Source of the DNA: DYRB01 sp963802205
Lineage (GTDB): Bacteria; Pseudomonadota; Gammaproteobacteria; Chromatiales; Chromatiaceae
Assembly: GCA_963802205.1 (NCBI GenBank)
Contig: CAWDHW010000015.1
Span: forward strand, 1-64,000
Direction: 5' to 3'
Length of the DNA: 64,000 nucleotides
Position 1 is the first letter of the stretch. Every line of letters begins with the position of its first letter. The translations under genes and the position numbers were made by a program. The notes beneath the pieces were generated by a model. The model saw nothing but the letters and a program-made list of their open reading frames with translations, searched no databases and was not told where the DNA came from. This document shows positions 16,691 through 26,606 of the stretch, piece by piece.

Positions 16691-19600
16691 GTGGGCAACC
16701 CCTTCTTCGACCGGCCGATCCTCAACTCCCCCTATGCCTACCCAATCCGCCACTGGGAGCTGGACGACACGGGCCAGCCGACCCAGAAGATCCTCGAGGC
16801 CCGGCGTCGCGCGGAATTCATCACCCCGATCCCTAGACCCAAGAAGCAGAAAGGCGCCCCCAAGCAGGAAACCTTCCTGTTCGATGAAGGCGAAGGGCTG
16901 ACATCGGCGGCCCAGAGCTACGACCACACCGCCGTCATCAATGCCGTCCGCCAGGAGGTCGATCGCTGGCGCCAGGACCCAGACCCCAACCACTGGCGGG
17001 TCACCCCCGAGACCGCCCGCCTGCTCCAGCACTGGCGGCACCACCCGTTCAGCGGCATCCGTCCCTTCTTCTGCCAGGTCGAGGCGGTCGAGACCGCCAT
17101 CTGGCTGACCGAGGTCGCGCCTCAGATCGGCAAGGCCGGAGAGCGCTTCCTCAAACACCTGGCGGATGCCAACGGCGACGCCAACCCGGAGCTGATGCGC
17201 CTGGCACTGAAGCTTGCCACCGGGGCCGGCAAGACTACCGTCATGGCCATGCTGATCGCCTGGCAGACCGTCAACGCCGTGCGCCGACCCGGCTCCAAGA
17301 AGTTCACGCGCGGCTTCCTCGTCGTCACCCCCGGAATCACCATCCGGGACCGCCTGCGGGTCCTCCAGCCCAGCGACCCCGACAGCTATTACGCCAGCCG
17401 CGAGCTGGTCCCCAGTGACCTGCTCGATGAGGTCAAGCGCGCCAAGATCGTCATCACCAACTACCACGCCTTCCGGCGGCGCGAGCGCATCGAGATCTCC
17501 AAGGGCGGTCGCCTGCTGCTCCAGGGCCGGGGCGGCGAGGCCCTGGACACACTCGAAACTGAAGGCCAGATGCTCCAGCGCGTCATGCCCGATCTGATGG
17601 GCATGAAGAACATTTTGGCCATCAACGACGAGGCGCACCACTGCTACCGGGAGAAGCCCAGCCCTGATCCGAACGGCGATCGGGAAGGCGACCTGAAGGG
17701 CGACGAGAAGAAGGAGGCGCAGAAGAACAACGAGGCCGCCCGCCTGTGGATCACGGGTCTCGAAGCCGTCAACCGCAAGCTGGGGCTGGCCCGCGTCTTC
17801 GACCTCTCCGCCACCCCCTTCTTCCTGCGCGGCTCCGGCTATGCCGAGGGCACCCTGTTCCCCTGGACCCTGAGCGACTTCTCCCTGATGGACGCCATCG
17901 AGTGCGGCATCGTCAAGCTGCCGCGGGTGCCCGTTGCGGACAACATCCCGGGCGCCGAGATGCCGATGTTCCGCAACCTGTGGGAACACATCCGCAAGAA
18001 GATGCCCAAGAAGGGGCGCGGCAAGGCCGAAGGGCTGAACCCGCTCGACCTGCCGACCCAGCTACAAACCGCCCTGGAGGCCCTCTACGGCCACTACGAG
18101 AAGACCTTCGACCTCTGGGAACAGGCCAAGGTCGCGGCGCCGCCCTGCTTCATCGTCGTCTGCAACAACACCTCCGCCTCCAAGCTGGTCTACGACTACA
18201 TCTCCGGGTTCCAGCGTCAGCAGGGAGACGGCACCAGCCAACTGGTCCCCGGCCGTCTGCCCCTGTTCCGCAACCACAACGAGCACGGCGACCCGCTCCC
18301 GCGGCCACGCACCCTGCTGATCGACAGCGAGCAACTGGAATCCGGGGAGGCCCTGGACGACAACTTCCGCGCCATGGCCGCGGACGAGATCGAGCGCTTC
18401 CGGCGCGAGATCATCGAGCGCACCGGCGATCCCCGGCAGGCCGAGAACCTCACCGACCAGGACCTGCTGCGCGAGGTCATGAACACCGTGGGCAAACCCG
18501 GCCGACTCGGGGCCGACATCCGCTGCGTGGTCTCGGTGTCCATGCTCACCGAGGGCTGGGACGCCAACACCGTCACCCACGTCCTGGGGGTCCGCGCCTT
18601 CGGCACCCAGCTCCTGTGCGAGCAGGTCATAGGCCGGGCCCTGCGCCGCCAGTCCTACGATCTGAACGAGGACGGGCTCTTCAACGTCGAATACGCCGAT
18701 GTCCTGGGCATCCCCTTCGACTTCAACGCCAAGCCCGTGGTGGCGCCGCCCCAGCCGCCGCGGGAGACCATCCAGGTCAAGGCCATGCGGCCCGACCGCG
18801 ATGCGCTCGAAATCCGCTTCCCCCGCGTCGCCGGTTATCGCACCGAGCTGCCGGAGGAGCGCCTGACCGCCGAGTTCAACGCGGATTCGGTGCTCGAACT
18901 CACCCCCGATCTGGTCGGCGCCACCCGAACCCAAAACGCAGGGATCATCGGTGAGACGGTGGACCTCAACCTCGTCCATACCGGGGACGTGCGCCCCTCC
19001 CAGATGGTCTATGAGCTGACCTCCTACCTGGTGCTCAACAAGTGGCGCGACGCCAACGACGAACCCCGGCTCAACCTGTTCGGGCAGCTCAAGCGCATCG
19101 CCCGTCAGTGGCTGGACGGCTATCTGGTGTGCAAGGGCGGCACCTTCCCGGCCCAGCTCAAGTACAAGATGCTCGCGGACATGGCCTGCGAGCGGATCAC
19201 CGCCGGCATCACCCGCGCCTTTATCGGCAAGCGCCCGATCCTGGCCCTGCTCGACCCCTACAACCCGGTCGGCTCCACCGCCCACGTCAACTTCAACACG
19301 AGCAAGACCGAGCGCTGGGAGACCGACGCAAACCGCTGCCACCTCAACTGGGTCATCCTGGATAGCGACTGGGAAGGGGAGTTCTGCCGCGTCGCGGAGG
19401 CCCATCCACGGGTACGCGCCTATGTGAAGAACCACAATCTGGGCTTCGAGGTGCCGTACCGGTACGGCTCCGAGATGCGCCGCTACCTGCCCGACTTCAT
19501 CGTCCTGGTGGATGACGGCCATGGCGACGACGACCTCCTGCACCTCACCGTCGAGATCAAGGGCTACCGGGGCGAGGACGCCAAGGACAAGAAGGCCACC

Positions 19601-19774
19601 ATGGACACCTACTGGGTCCCCGGCGTCAACAACCTCGGCACCCACGGCCGCTGGGCCTTCGCCGAATTCGGCGATGTCTACCAGATCGAGGCCGACTTCA
19701 AGGCCAAGGTCGAAGGCGAGTTCAACAAGATGATCGAGCGCGTCGTCGCAGAGCCGACGGCCCAGGAAGCGTAG
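16691..19774 (+). CDS. Type III-like restriction helicase-nuclease (BPTD_3080-like)
   Basis: The product has 1027 residues with a GTG start behind AGGAG. It has an SF2 helicase core with Walker A (LATGAGKTTVMAML, about residues 175-188), Walker B NDEAHHCY (about 312), FDLSATPFF, and C-terminal helicase motifs (SMLTEGWDANTVTHV, EQVIGRALRR). A PD-(D/E)xK nuclease motif follows near the end: PDF at about 934-936 and EIKG at 955-958. It resembles large restriction subunits paired with a beta-type methyltransferase. The stop lies 2 bases before the methyltransferase start. All motifs expected for cleavage are intact. Confidence 0.9.
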   Translation: MGNPFFDRPILNSPYAYPIRHWELDDTGQPTQKILEARRRAEFITPIPRPKKQKGAPKQETFLFDEGEGLTSAAQSYDHTAVINAVRQEVDRWRQDPDPNHWRVTPETARLLQHWRHHPFSGIRPFFCQVEAVETAIWLTEVAPQIGKAGERFLKHLADANGDANPELMRLALKLATGAGKTTVMAMLIAWQTVNAVRRPGSKKFTRGFLVVTPGITIRDRLRVLQPSDPDSYYASRELVPSDLLDEVKRAKIVITNYHAFRRRERIEISKGGRLLLQGRGGEALDTLETEGQMLQRVMPDLMGMKNILAINDEAHHCYREKPSPDPNGDREGDLKGDEKKEAQKNNEAARLWITGLEAVNRKLGLARVFDLSATPFFLRGSGYAEGTLFPWTLSDFSLMDAIECGIVKLPRVPVADNIPGAEMPMFRNLWEHIRKKMPKKGRGKAEGLNPLDLPTQLQTALEALYGHYEKTFDLWEQAKVAAPPCFIVVCNNTSASKLVYDYISGFQRQQGDGTSQLVPGRLPLFRNHNEHGDPLPRPRTLLIDSEQLESGEALDDNFRAMAADEIERFRREIIERTGDPRQAENLTDQDLLREVMNTVGKPGRLGADIRCVVSVSMLTEGWDANTVTHVLGVRAFGTQLLCEQVIGRALRRQSYDLNEDGLFNVEYADVLGIPFDFNAKPVVAPPQPPRETIQVKAMRPDRDALEIRFPRVAGYRTELPEERLTAEFNADSVLELTPDLVGATRTQNAGIIGETVDLNLVHTGDVRPSQMVYELTSYLVLNKWRDANDEPRLNLFGQLKRIARQWLDGYLVCKGGTFPAQLKYKMLADMACERITAGITRAFIGKRPILALLDPYNPVGSTAHVNFNTSKTERWETDANRCHLNWVILDSDWEGEFCRVAEAHPRVRAYVKNHNLGFEVPYRYGSEMRRYLPDFIVLVDDGHGDDDLLHLTVEIKGYRGEDAKDKKATMDTYWVPGVNNLGTHGRWAFAEFGDVYQIEADFKAKVEGEFNKMIERVVAEPTAQEA

Positions 19775-20099
19775 CCATGGCGAAGAAGAACTCCAACGGC
19801 ATCACCGTCGAGACCCTCACCCACGACGAGGCCACCCGCAAGAACATCCCGACGGCCGAATACCAGCCGGTGATGCAGAAGGAGGAGCAGGACCCGGTAC
19901 CGGTGACCTATGAGCGCGGCGACGGGGGTCTTGATGAGGAGAAGGAGCAGCGCAACCGCGACCTCGACCCGCAACTCGTCTGGCGCGGCAAGGATCAGCA
20001 GGACTGGAGCGATCTCGTCGTCCAGGCCCCGCCGATCTACATCCAGGAGAAGGTCCACCCCAAGGTCCTGATCGACGACCTGCTGCGCCAATCCAAGAA

Positions 20100-20140
20100 C
20101 CCCTCGCCCTCTGGGAGAGGGGCCGGGGGTGAGGGTGCGC
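20100..20140. repeat. In-frame GC-rich palindromic repeat in the methyltransferase
   Basis: CCCCTCGCCCTCTGGGAGAG followed by GGGCCGGGGGTGAGGG forms an imperfect hairpin. It adds the peptide NPSPSGRGAGGEG without breaking the frame. The sequence resembles a widespread intergenic repeat family (encoding PSPSGRGAGGE or its relatives when read through). Confidence 0.75.
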
Positions 20141-21534
20141 AGCCTGACCTCTTCGCCGACTTCAACGGCATCCCCAAGGACGCGGACCGCACCGAGTTCT
20201 ACCGCCACGACCAGAACTGGTCCAACCGCATGATCCTCGGCGACTCGCTCCAGGTCATGGCGAGCCTGGCCGAGCGCGAGGGGCTGCGCGGCAAGGTCCA
20301 GTGCATCTATCTCGACCCGCCCTATGGCATCAAGTTCAACAGCAACTTTCAGTGGAGCACGACCAGTCGCGACGTGAAGGACGGCAATGCGGCCCACATC
20401 ACCCGGGAGCCGGAGCAGGTGAAGGCGTTTCGGGATACCTGGCGGTACGGGATTCATTCCTATCTCACAGTGCTACGTGATCGGTTCACCGTGGCGCGCG
20501 ATCTGCTAGCCGATTCTGGCTCGATCTTCGTGCAGATCGGTGATGAGAATGTTCACCTCGTGTCAGGAGCGCTGATCTTGGAGGGTGAAGTATTCGAAGC
20601 CAGAATCGTTTGACTGCGACCTCATGGCGCGGAGGTTCAGGGCGAAGACTGTCGATGGCGCTTCGGCAGCACGTAGACAAGGGTTACGGCAGGGCAAGTA
20701 TGCGAACTGTATTCTGAAATGAGTGTCGTGAAAGCATGGACCCTGGCACAACAGATGCAAATGAAGACGGTTCTCGTTATGAGGCAGCAGAGGATTACGA
20801 AAAGACTGGCACACGCGACTTGACCCAGATCGGCCAGAATTTGGGCTATAGATAGCCTGATCTTACAAAACCCGGACCTGGGCAGAAATACGAAGTTGTT
20901 CCGTATTTGGTGAATGTCTTTAATCGCTGGCAGACGTTGGTGGAGGCTATCCGCCTTGAGAGGCGTAGACAGAATGTATCGAGCGAACAGAGCTGAAGCA
21001 ACATGAGCGATCGCTTCAGAAATTTACGATCTGCGACGACTTCACGGACATCATATAAACGAACTCTATGGACAGGTTTCGGTGGAGTCAAAAGCCCTCA
21101 AGCTTACGTGGTGGAGACAAATGAAGCGAATTGACCAGCGATGCATCCTGATGGCCACCGACCCCGGCGACCTGGTGCTCGACCCCACCTGCGGCTCCGG
21201 CACCACCGCCTACGTCGCCGAGCAATGGGGCCGCCGCTGGATCACCATCGACACCTCCCGCGTCGCTCTCGCCCTGGCCCGTGCCCGCATCATGGGCGCC
21301 CGCTACCCCTACTACCTGCTCGCCGACTCCCGCGAGGGCCAGATCAAGGAGGCCGAGGTCACCCGCACCGCCCCCTCGTCCCAGCCGGTCCACGGCAACA
21401 TCCGCCACGGCTTCGTCTACGAGCGGGTGCCGCACATCACCCTCAAGTCCATCGCCAACAACGCCGAGATCGACGTCATCTGGGACAAGTGGCAGGCGAC
21501 CCTGGAGCCCCTGCGCGAGGCGCTCAACGCCTCT

Positions 21535-21563
21535 GTAGGGGCGGGTTTCAAACCCGCCCCTAC
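21535..21563. repeat. Perfect palindrome inserted in frame in the methyltransferase
   Basis: GTAGGGGCGGGTTT (21535-21548) and AAACCCGCCCCTAC (21550-21563) are exact inverted copies around a single C. Read through, it encodes VGAGFKPAPT. The same element type is common between genes in many bacteria, so here it looks like a palindromic element captured inside a coding region. Confidence 0.85.
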
Positions 21564-22814
21564 GGTCTGGCAGGAATGGGAGATCCCCCGTGCGGCCGAG
21601 GACCCCTGGCCGACCGAGCCCCAGCAGCACTTCCACGCCCTGAAGGCCGAGCAGGCCAAGGGCGCGAACGCCAGACCGAGCAAGATCGAAGCCAGCCTGG
21701 TCGCGCTGAACCAGGCCCTCAAGCGGGACTACAGCGTCGAGACGCTGCCGGAGCGCCCGGTCGATCCCTGGCCCGATCCGGCCGCCAAGCTGCACGCCGA
21801 TTGGTGGCAGGCCCGCATCGCCCGCCAGCAGGAGATCGACGCCTCCATCGCCGCCAAGGCCGACTTCGAGTACCTCTACGACAAGCCCTACACCGAGAAG
21901 AAGACGGTCCGCGTCGCCGGCCCCTTCACCGTCGAGAGCCTGTCCCCCCACCGTGTGCTGGGCGTCGACGAGCACGACGAGCTGATCGACCCCTCGGAGC
22001 GCATCGGCGACCCGGAGTCGGGATACGGCGAGAAGCAGAGCTTCCCGCAGATGATCCTGGAGAACCTGAAGGCCGCCGGGGTGCAGCAGGCCCACAAGGA
22101 GGACCGGATCGGCTTCACCTCGCTGACGCCCTGGCCTGGGGATCTGGTCTGCGCCGAGGGCCGCTACATCGAAGGCAACGAGGCAACCGGCACCGAGAAG
22201 CGGGCCGCCATCTTCATCGGCCCGGAGTTCGGCACCGTCACCCGTCCCGATCTGGTGAGCGCCGCCCGGGAGGCCGGCGACGCGGATTTCGACTGCCTGA
22301 TCGCCTGCGCCTTCAACTACGAGGCCCACGCCACCGACTTCAACAAGCTCGGCCGCATCCCGGTCCTCAAGGCGCGCATGAACGCCGACCTGCACATGGC
22401 CGAGGACCTCAAGAACACCGGCAAGGGCAACCTGTTCGTCATCTTCGGGGAACCGGATATCGAGGTCCTGCCGGCCGAGGGCGACCACATCCGGGTCAAG
22501 ATCAACGGGGTCGATGTGTTTCATCCGGCGACCGGCGAGGTCCGCAGCGACGGCCCCGAGGGCATCGCCTGCTGGTTCATCGACACCGACTACAACGAGG
22601 AGAGCTTCTTCGTCCGCCACGCCTACTTCCTGGGCGCCGAGGACCCCTACAAGGCGTTGAAGACGACCCTCAAGGCCGAGATCGACGAGGAGGCCTGGGC
22701 CAGCCTCAACAGCGACACCTCCCGCCCCTTCCCCAAGCCCGCCTCCGGCCGCATCGCGGTCAAGGTCATCAACCACCTGGGGGACGAGGCGATGAAGGTG
22801 TTCAGGGTCAACTG

Positions 22815-23036
22815 ATGGACTTCCGCATCGCCGACACCTTCACCGACAGCCTGACCCGCCTGACGTGCGAGGAGCAAAAGGGCGTCAAGACCACCGCGTT
22901 CGACTGACAGCTCAACCCGGCCAACCCTGGATTGAGCTTCCACGCCATTCGCACACCGGGACGCCCAGCGGCGCTTCCGCATGATCGGCGATCTGGAGGA
23001 GCTTGAGCGTGCCTTGGAGTTCCCCTGGAACAAGTG
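22815..23036 (+). pseudogene. Remnant of a UvrD/PcrA-like helicase gene with internal deletion
   Basis: The ATG at 22815 overlaps the methyltransferase stop (TGATG). It encodes MDFRIADTFTDSLTRLTCEE and continues VKTTAFD, then a stop (22905-22907). After the stop the same frame reads QLNPANPGLSFH. A shifted frame then gives AQRRFRMIGDLEELERALEF and PWNKC before all similarity ends. Such pieces belong to the N-terminus and to the start of the helicase part of the large protein that often follows this type of nuclease-methyltransferase pair. So there is an internal deletion, a frameshift and a 3' truncation. Family assignment is from memory. Confidence 0.6.
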
Positions 23037-23137
23037 TCTCAGGCCCGAACACGCCTTTTCTCGCCGCGTGGCTCCATCCCGTTCCTCGATGCGCCGTCGG
23101 TTCTCATTGCTGTGGCGACAGATCGGCTCCGATACCC

Positions 23138-23183
23138 AATCTCAGGGCCCCGATCTCAGGGCTCCAGATCTCAGGGCTCCGGG
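23138..23183. repeat. Three tandem copies of a 15-base repeat
   Basis: ATCTCAGGGCCCCG, ATCTCAGGGCTCCAG and ATCTCAGGGCTCCGG follow one another in the spacer between the restriction island and zipA. Confidence 0.75.
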
Positions 23184-23290
23184 CCCGCCGACCGAAGCCA
23201 CTTGCCATTGGGCAAGGCTGCGGATAGCGGACGGCCCCGGTGCCCGGTACTATTGGGGGACCTCTGTCCCAGCCGTTAGCACCAGCCCGA

Positions 23291-24172
23291 ATGGATGCCG
23301 ATACCCTGCGCCTGACCCTGATCGTCATTGGGACTGTCCTGGTCCTGGCCCTCTACCTGTGGGAACGCAGCCACGCGGCCGACGACTCCGACGACGCTGA
23401 CGACGGGCAATGTCCCCTGCCGAACCCGAGCCCCGACAAGTGCGAGCCGACGGTGGGTACCCTTGATGCCCTTGATCCCCTCGGCGAGGGCGCCCCACCG
23501 ACATCGACTGAGGCGGTCACTGAGCCCCAAGCCCCCGCGGAGGTGGCCATCGAGAGCGGCCGCCGCCAGGCCGCCGAGGTGGCCAGCCTCCGGGCCGCTT
23601 CCCGCCGCGCCGCTAGCGTCCCCCAAGCCGCCCTGCACCTTGTGGCGGATGCCTCGGAGCCGGAGCCGGACGCCCCCGGGGGGCGTAATACCCTGATACT
23701 TCAACTCGGTGTTCGGGTCAGGGGGGCGGAGATGAACGGACCGGACCTGCTCGACGTGGCGGCCCGATGCGGACTGCGCCCCGGGGAGCTGGGGGCCTTC
23801 CATCGCAAGGTACTGGACGGTGCCGGACCGGGCACCCCCCCCTTCGACGACGCCCTTGGCATCGAGGACGACGGCGAGGATCTGCGCACCCTGTTCAGCA
23901 TGGCCAGCATGGTCAAACCGGGAGAGTTCCCCTTCGATGCTATGGAGGAATTCCACACCCCCGGGGTCATCCTCTACGCGGTCTTGCGCCGGGGGTTCGA
24001 GAATCTGCCGGTGCTCGACGATATGATCGTCGCGGCCAGACGCCTGGCGGACGAGTTCGATGCCGAGGTATTGGACGAACGGCGGACCCCGCTGACGGCC
24101 GTCATGGTGGATGTCCTGCGGGCCCGGGTGATGGAGTTCGAGCGCGGTCGGCGGCCGCGGCGCTGGCCATGA
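23291..24172 (+). CDS. zipA: Cell division protein ZipA-like
   Basis: The product has 293 residues. A single N-terminal membrane helix (LRLTLIVIGTVLVLALYLW) is followed by a long acidic Pro/Ala linker to about residue 130 and a C-terminal globular domain (LILQLGVRV, DLLDVAARCGLRPGELGAFH, LFSMASMVKPGEFPFDAMEE). This architecture and the position directly ahead of ligA identify ZipA, which anchors FtsZ to the membrane. The start MDADTLRL at 23291 places the helix at the N-terminus. Its stop overlaps the ligA start (ATGA). Confidence 0.88.
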   Translation: MDADTLRLTLIVIGTVLVLALYLWERSHAADDSDDADDGQCPLPNPSPDKCEPTVGTLDALDPLGEGAPPTSTEAVTEPQAPAEVAIESGRRQAAEVASLRAASRRAASVPQAALHLVADASEPEPDAPGGRNTLILQLGVRVRGAEMNGPDLLDVAARCGLRPGELGAFHRKVLDGAGPGTPPFDDALGIEDDGEDLRTLFSMASMVKPGEFPFDAMEEFHTPGVILYAVLRRGFENLPVLDDMIVAARRLADEFDAEVLDERRTPLTAVMVDVLRARVMEFERGRRPRRWP

Positions 24173-26436
24173 CTCCACAATCCGGGGCCTCGGAGGCGGT
24201 GCGGGCTCGGGTCGAGGCCCTGCGCGCCCTCATCCGCCACCACAGCCACCGTTACTATGTCCTGGATGCCCCTGAGGTCCCGGACGCGGAGTACGACCGC
24301 CTGGTGCGGGAACTCCAGGCACTGGAGGCCGAACACCCGGCGCTGGTGACCGCCGACTCCCCGACCCAGCGGGTGGGGGCTCAGCCAAGGCCCGAGTTCT
24401 CCCAGGTCCGCCACCGTCTGCCGATGATCTCCCTGGACAACGCCATGGACGACGGGGAGTTGGCGGACTTCCACCGGCGGGTGCTCGAGGGCCTGAAGAT
24501 TGGCAGCGATGTCCTCTACACCGCCGAGCCCAAGCTCGACGGGCTGGCAGTGAGCATCCGCTACGAGGCCGGTGTCCTGGTCCAGGCCGCTACCCGCGGC
24601 GATGGGACCACCGGCGAGGACATCACCCAGAACGTCCGCACGATCCAGAGCGTCCCCCTGCGTCTGCTCGGTGCGGACTACCCGGCGGAGCTGGAGGTGC
24701 GCGGCGAGGTCTACATGCCTCACCTGGGCTTCGAGCGCCTGAACGCGGAGGCCCGACGCCGCGGCGAGGAGCCCTTTGCCAATCCGCGCAACGCCGCCGC
24801 CGGCAGCCTGCGCCAGCTCGACCCGCGCATCACGGCGGGGCGCCCGCTGACGTTCTGCTGCTACGGCTGGGGGGAAACCAGCGCCGACCTCGACGACAGC
24901 CAGTTCACCATGCTCCAACGGATCCGGAGTTGGGGGGTGCCAATCTCTCATGAGTTACGCCAGGTGCGCGGGCTAGATGCCTGTCGCGCCTATTTCGAGG
25001 ACCTTGGCGCCCGGCGTGCGGGGCTGGGTTACGACATCGACGGCGTGGTCTTCAAGCTGGACCGGCTCGCGGACCAGGCCGCGCTGGGGGCCACCGCCCA
25101 CCACCCACGCTGGGCCGTGGCGCGCAAGTTCCCGCCCCAGGAGGCCCTCACCACCGTGGAGGCGGTGGAGTTCCAGGTCGGGCGCACGGGGGCCGTGACC
25201 CCGGTGGCACGGCTCAAGCCCGTCCAGGTGGGCGGGGTCACAGTCTCCAATGCCACCCTGCACAATCTGGATGAGGTACGACGCAAGGACGTGCGGGTGG
25301 GCGACACGGTCTACGTGCGTCGCGCCGGGGACGTGATCCCGGAGGTGGTGCGGGTCCTGGCGGAGCGCCGACCCATTGGTGCACAGCCCGTGACCTTGCC
25401 GACCCATTGTCCGGTGTGCGGGTCCGAGGTGGAGCGCGCCGAGGGTGAGGTCGTGGCGCGTTGCTCCGGCGGGCTCTTCTGCCCGGCCCAGCGCAAGGAG
25501 GCCATTCGCCACTTTGCCTCGCGCCGGGCCATGGACATCGAGGGGCTGGGGGACAAACTGGTGGATCAGCTCGTGGGGCGCGAGCTGATCCGCGACCCGG
25601 CGGACCTCTTCGCCCTGGACCAGGCGACGTTGGCGGGACTGGAGCGGATGGGCGAGAAGTCCGCCCGCAACCTCCTGGCGGCCCTGGAAAAGGCCAAGTC
25701 CACCACTTTCGCCCGCTTCATCTTCGCCTTGGGGATACGCGAGGTCGGCGAGGCGACGGCCCTGGCCCTGGCCGGGCACTTCAGCCGCATCGAGGATCTC
25801 ATGGCCGCCCGCGAGACGGACTTCGTGCGGGAGCTTGGGGTCAAGGGGATTGGTCCCGCCACCGCTGAGGCGATCCACGCCTACCTCGCGGCCAACCCTG
25901 ACCTGGACTGGCCGCCAGGCGGTCTCGCCCAAGGACTGGCGGCGGCGGGCATCCGCGGTCTGGGGCCGACCGCGGCGGAGCGTCTGGCGGCGTCCTTCGG
26001 CTCACTGGCGCAACTGCGTGCCGTCCCGCCACAGGCCCTGCCCTATCGCAAGGAGGCCCTGGTCGAGGGGGTCGGGCCTGTGGTGGCGAGCCACGTCGTC
26101 AGGTTCTTCCGTCAGCCTCACAACCTGGATGTCATCGCCAAGCTGAGGGCGGCCGGGGTAAGCTGGCCCGAGGCGGTGGCCGAGCCTTCGGCCAACAGGG
26201 CCGGCGTCGATCTCAGCGGCAAGACCTTCGTCATCACCGGGACCCTGACCGCTCCGCGGGACGCGATCAAGGACCTGTTGGTGGCTCACGGGGCCAAGGT
26301 TTCCGGAAGCGTGTCCCGCAACACCGACTATCTGGTGGCAGGGACTGACCCCGGATCTAAACTGGCCAAGGCCCAGGAGCTTGGCGTGGCGATTCTGGAT
26401 GAAGCCGGGCTCGCGACCCTGCTGGAGCGGGACTGA
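24169..26436 (+). CDS. ligA: NAD-dependent DNA ligase, long form
   Basis: The product has 755 residues. The adenylation lysine lies in AEPKLDGLAV (K122), followed by ATRGDGTTGEDITQNVRTI, FKLDRLADQAALG, the Cys4 zinc finger (HCPVCGSEVERAEG, CSGGLFCPAQR), helix-hairpin-helix repeats and a C-terminal BRCT domain (LSGKTFVITGTLTAPRDAIK). It seals nicks using NAD+. The protein is about 80 residues longer than E. coli LigA; the extra part is between the helix-hairpin-helix region and BRCT (around residues 575-665). It forms an operon with zipA. Confidence 0.96.
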   Translation: MTPQSGASEAVRARVEALRALIRHHSHRYYVLDAPEVPDAEYDRLVRELQALEAEHPALVTADSPTQRVGAQPRPEFSQVRHRLPMISLDNAMDDGELADFHRRVLEGLKIGSDVLYTAEPKLDGLAVSIRYEAGVLVQAATRGDGTTGEDITQNVRTIQSVPLRLLGADYPAELEVRGEVYMPHLGFERLNAEARRRGEEPFANPRNAAAGSLRQLDPRITAGRPLTFCCYGWGETSADLDDSQFTMLQRIRSWGVPISHELRQVRGLDACRAYFEDLGARRAGLGYDIDGVVFKLDRLADQAALGATAHHPRWAVARKFPPQEALTTVEAVEFQVGRTGAVTPVARLKPVQVGGVTVSNATLHNLDEVRRKDVRVGDTVYVRRAGDVIPEVVRVLAERRPIGAQPVTLPTHCPVCGSEVERAEGEVVARCSGGLFCPAQRKEAIRHFASRRAMDIEGLGDKLVDQLVGRELIRDPADLFALDQATLAGLERMGEKSARNLLAALEKAKSTTFARFIFALGIREVGEATALALAGHFSRIEDLMAARETDFVRELGVKGIGPATAEAIHAYLAANPDLDWPPGGLAQGLAAAGIRGLGPTAAERLAASFGSLAQLRAVPPQALPYRKEALVEGVGPVVASHVVRFFRQPHNLDVIAKLRAAGVSWPEAVAEPSANRAGVDLSGKTFVITGTLTAPRDAIKDLLVAHGAKVSGSVSRNTDYLVAGTDPGSKLAKAQELGVAILDEAGLATLLERD

Positions 26437-26606
26437 CCACTCAGGCCTGTCCCGCGCTGGAGATATGCCTGGCTTGCCCCATTTGGAGCAAGGTTGACGT
26501 TGGGCTGGTATGCTGGCCCTAGTCAGCACGCCGCCATACGCCAGCGCTTTGCGTCCAACCGCGCGACCCGCATAACACTGTCGCCGCACAACATAGGCCG
26601 AGACCC

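Larger units (their letters stand above)
19777..22815 (+). pseudogene. Site-specific DNA methyltransferase (type III Mod-like), disrupted between motifs IV and I
   Basis: The first part (19777-20613) contains motif IV, LDPPYGIKF (Asp at about residue 180), and then DSGSIFVQIGDENVH. The frame is lost at EVFEARIV. It resumes near 21125 with RCILMATDPGDLVLDPTCGSGTTA (in part; motif I) and continues to 22815. Order IV then I is the beta class, N4-cytosine or N6-adenine type. Between the parts, homologous sequence survives in pieces (LWTGFGGVKSPQAYVVETN) in shifting frames with several stops, and GC is lower. That segment corresponds to the target-recognition domain. Two palindromic repeats lie in frame elsewhere in the gene. 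Confidence 0.85.

Noticed and set aside
16416..16901. Possible gene between yicC and the nuclease
   Set aside because: Its sequence is low in similarity and the frame runs into the N-terminus of the nuclease in another frame. The nuclease start at 16691 with AGGAG is better supported.
23104..23328. Minus-strand frame across the tandem repeats before zipA
   Set aside because: No motif and low-complexity content, caused by the 15-base tandem repeats.
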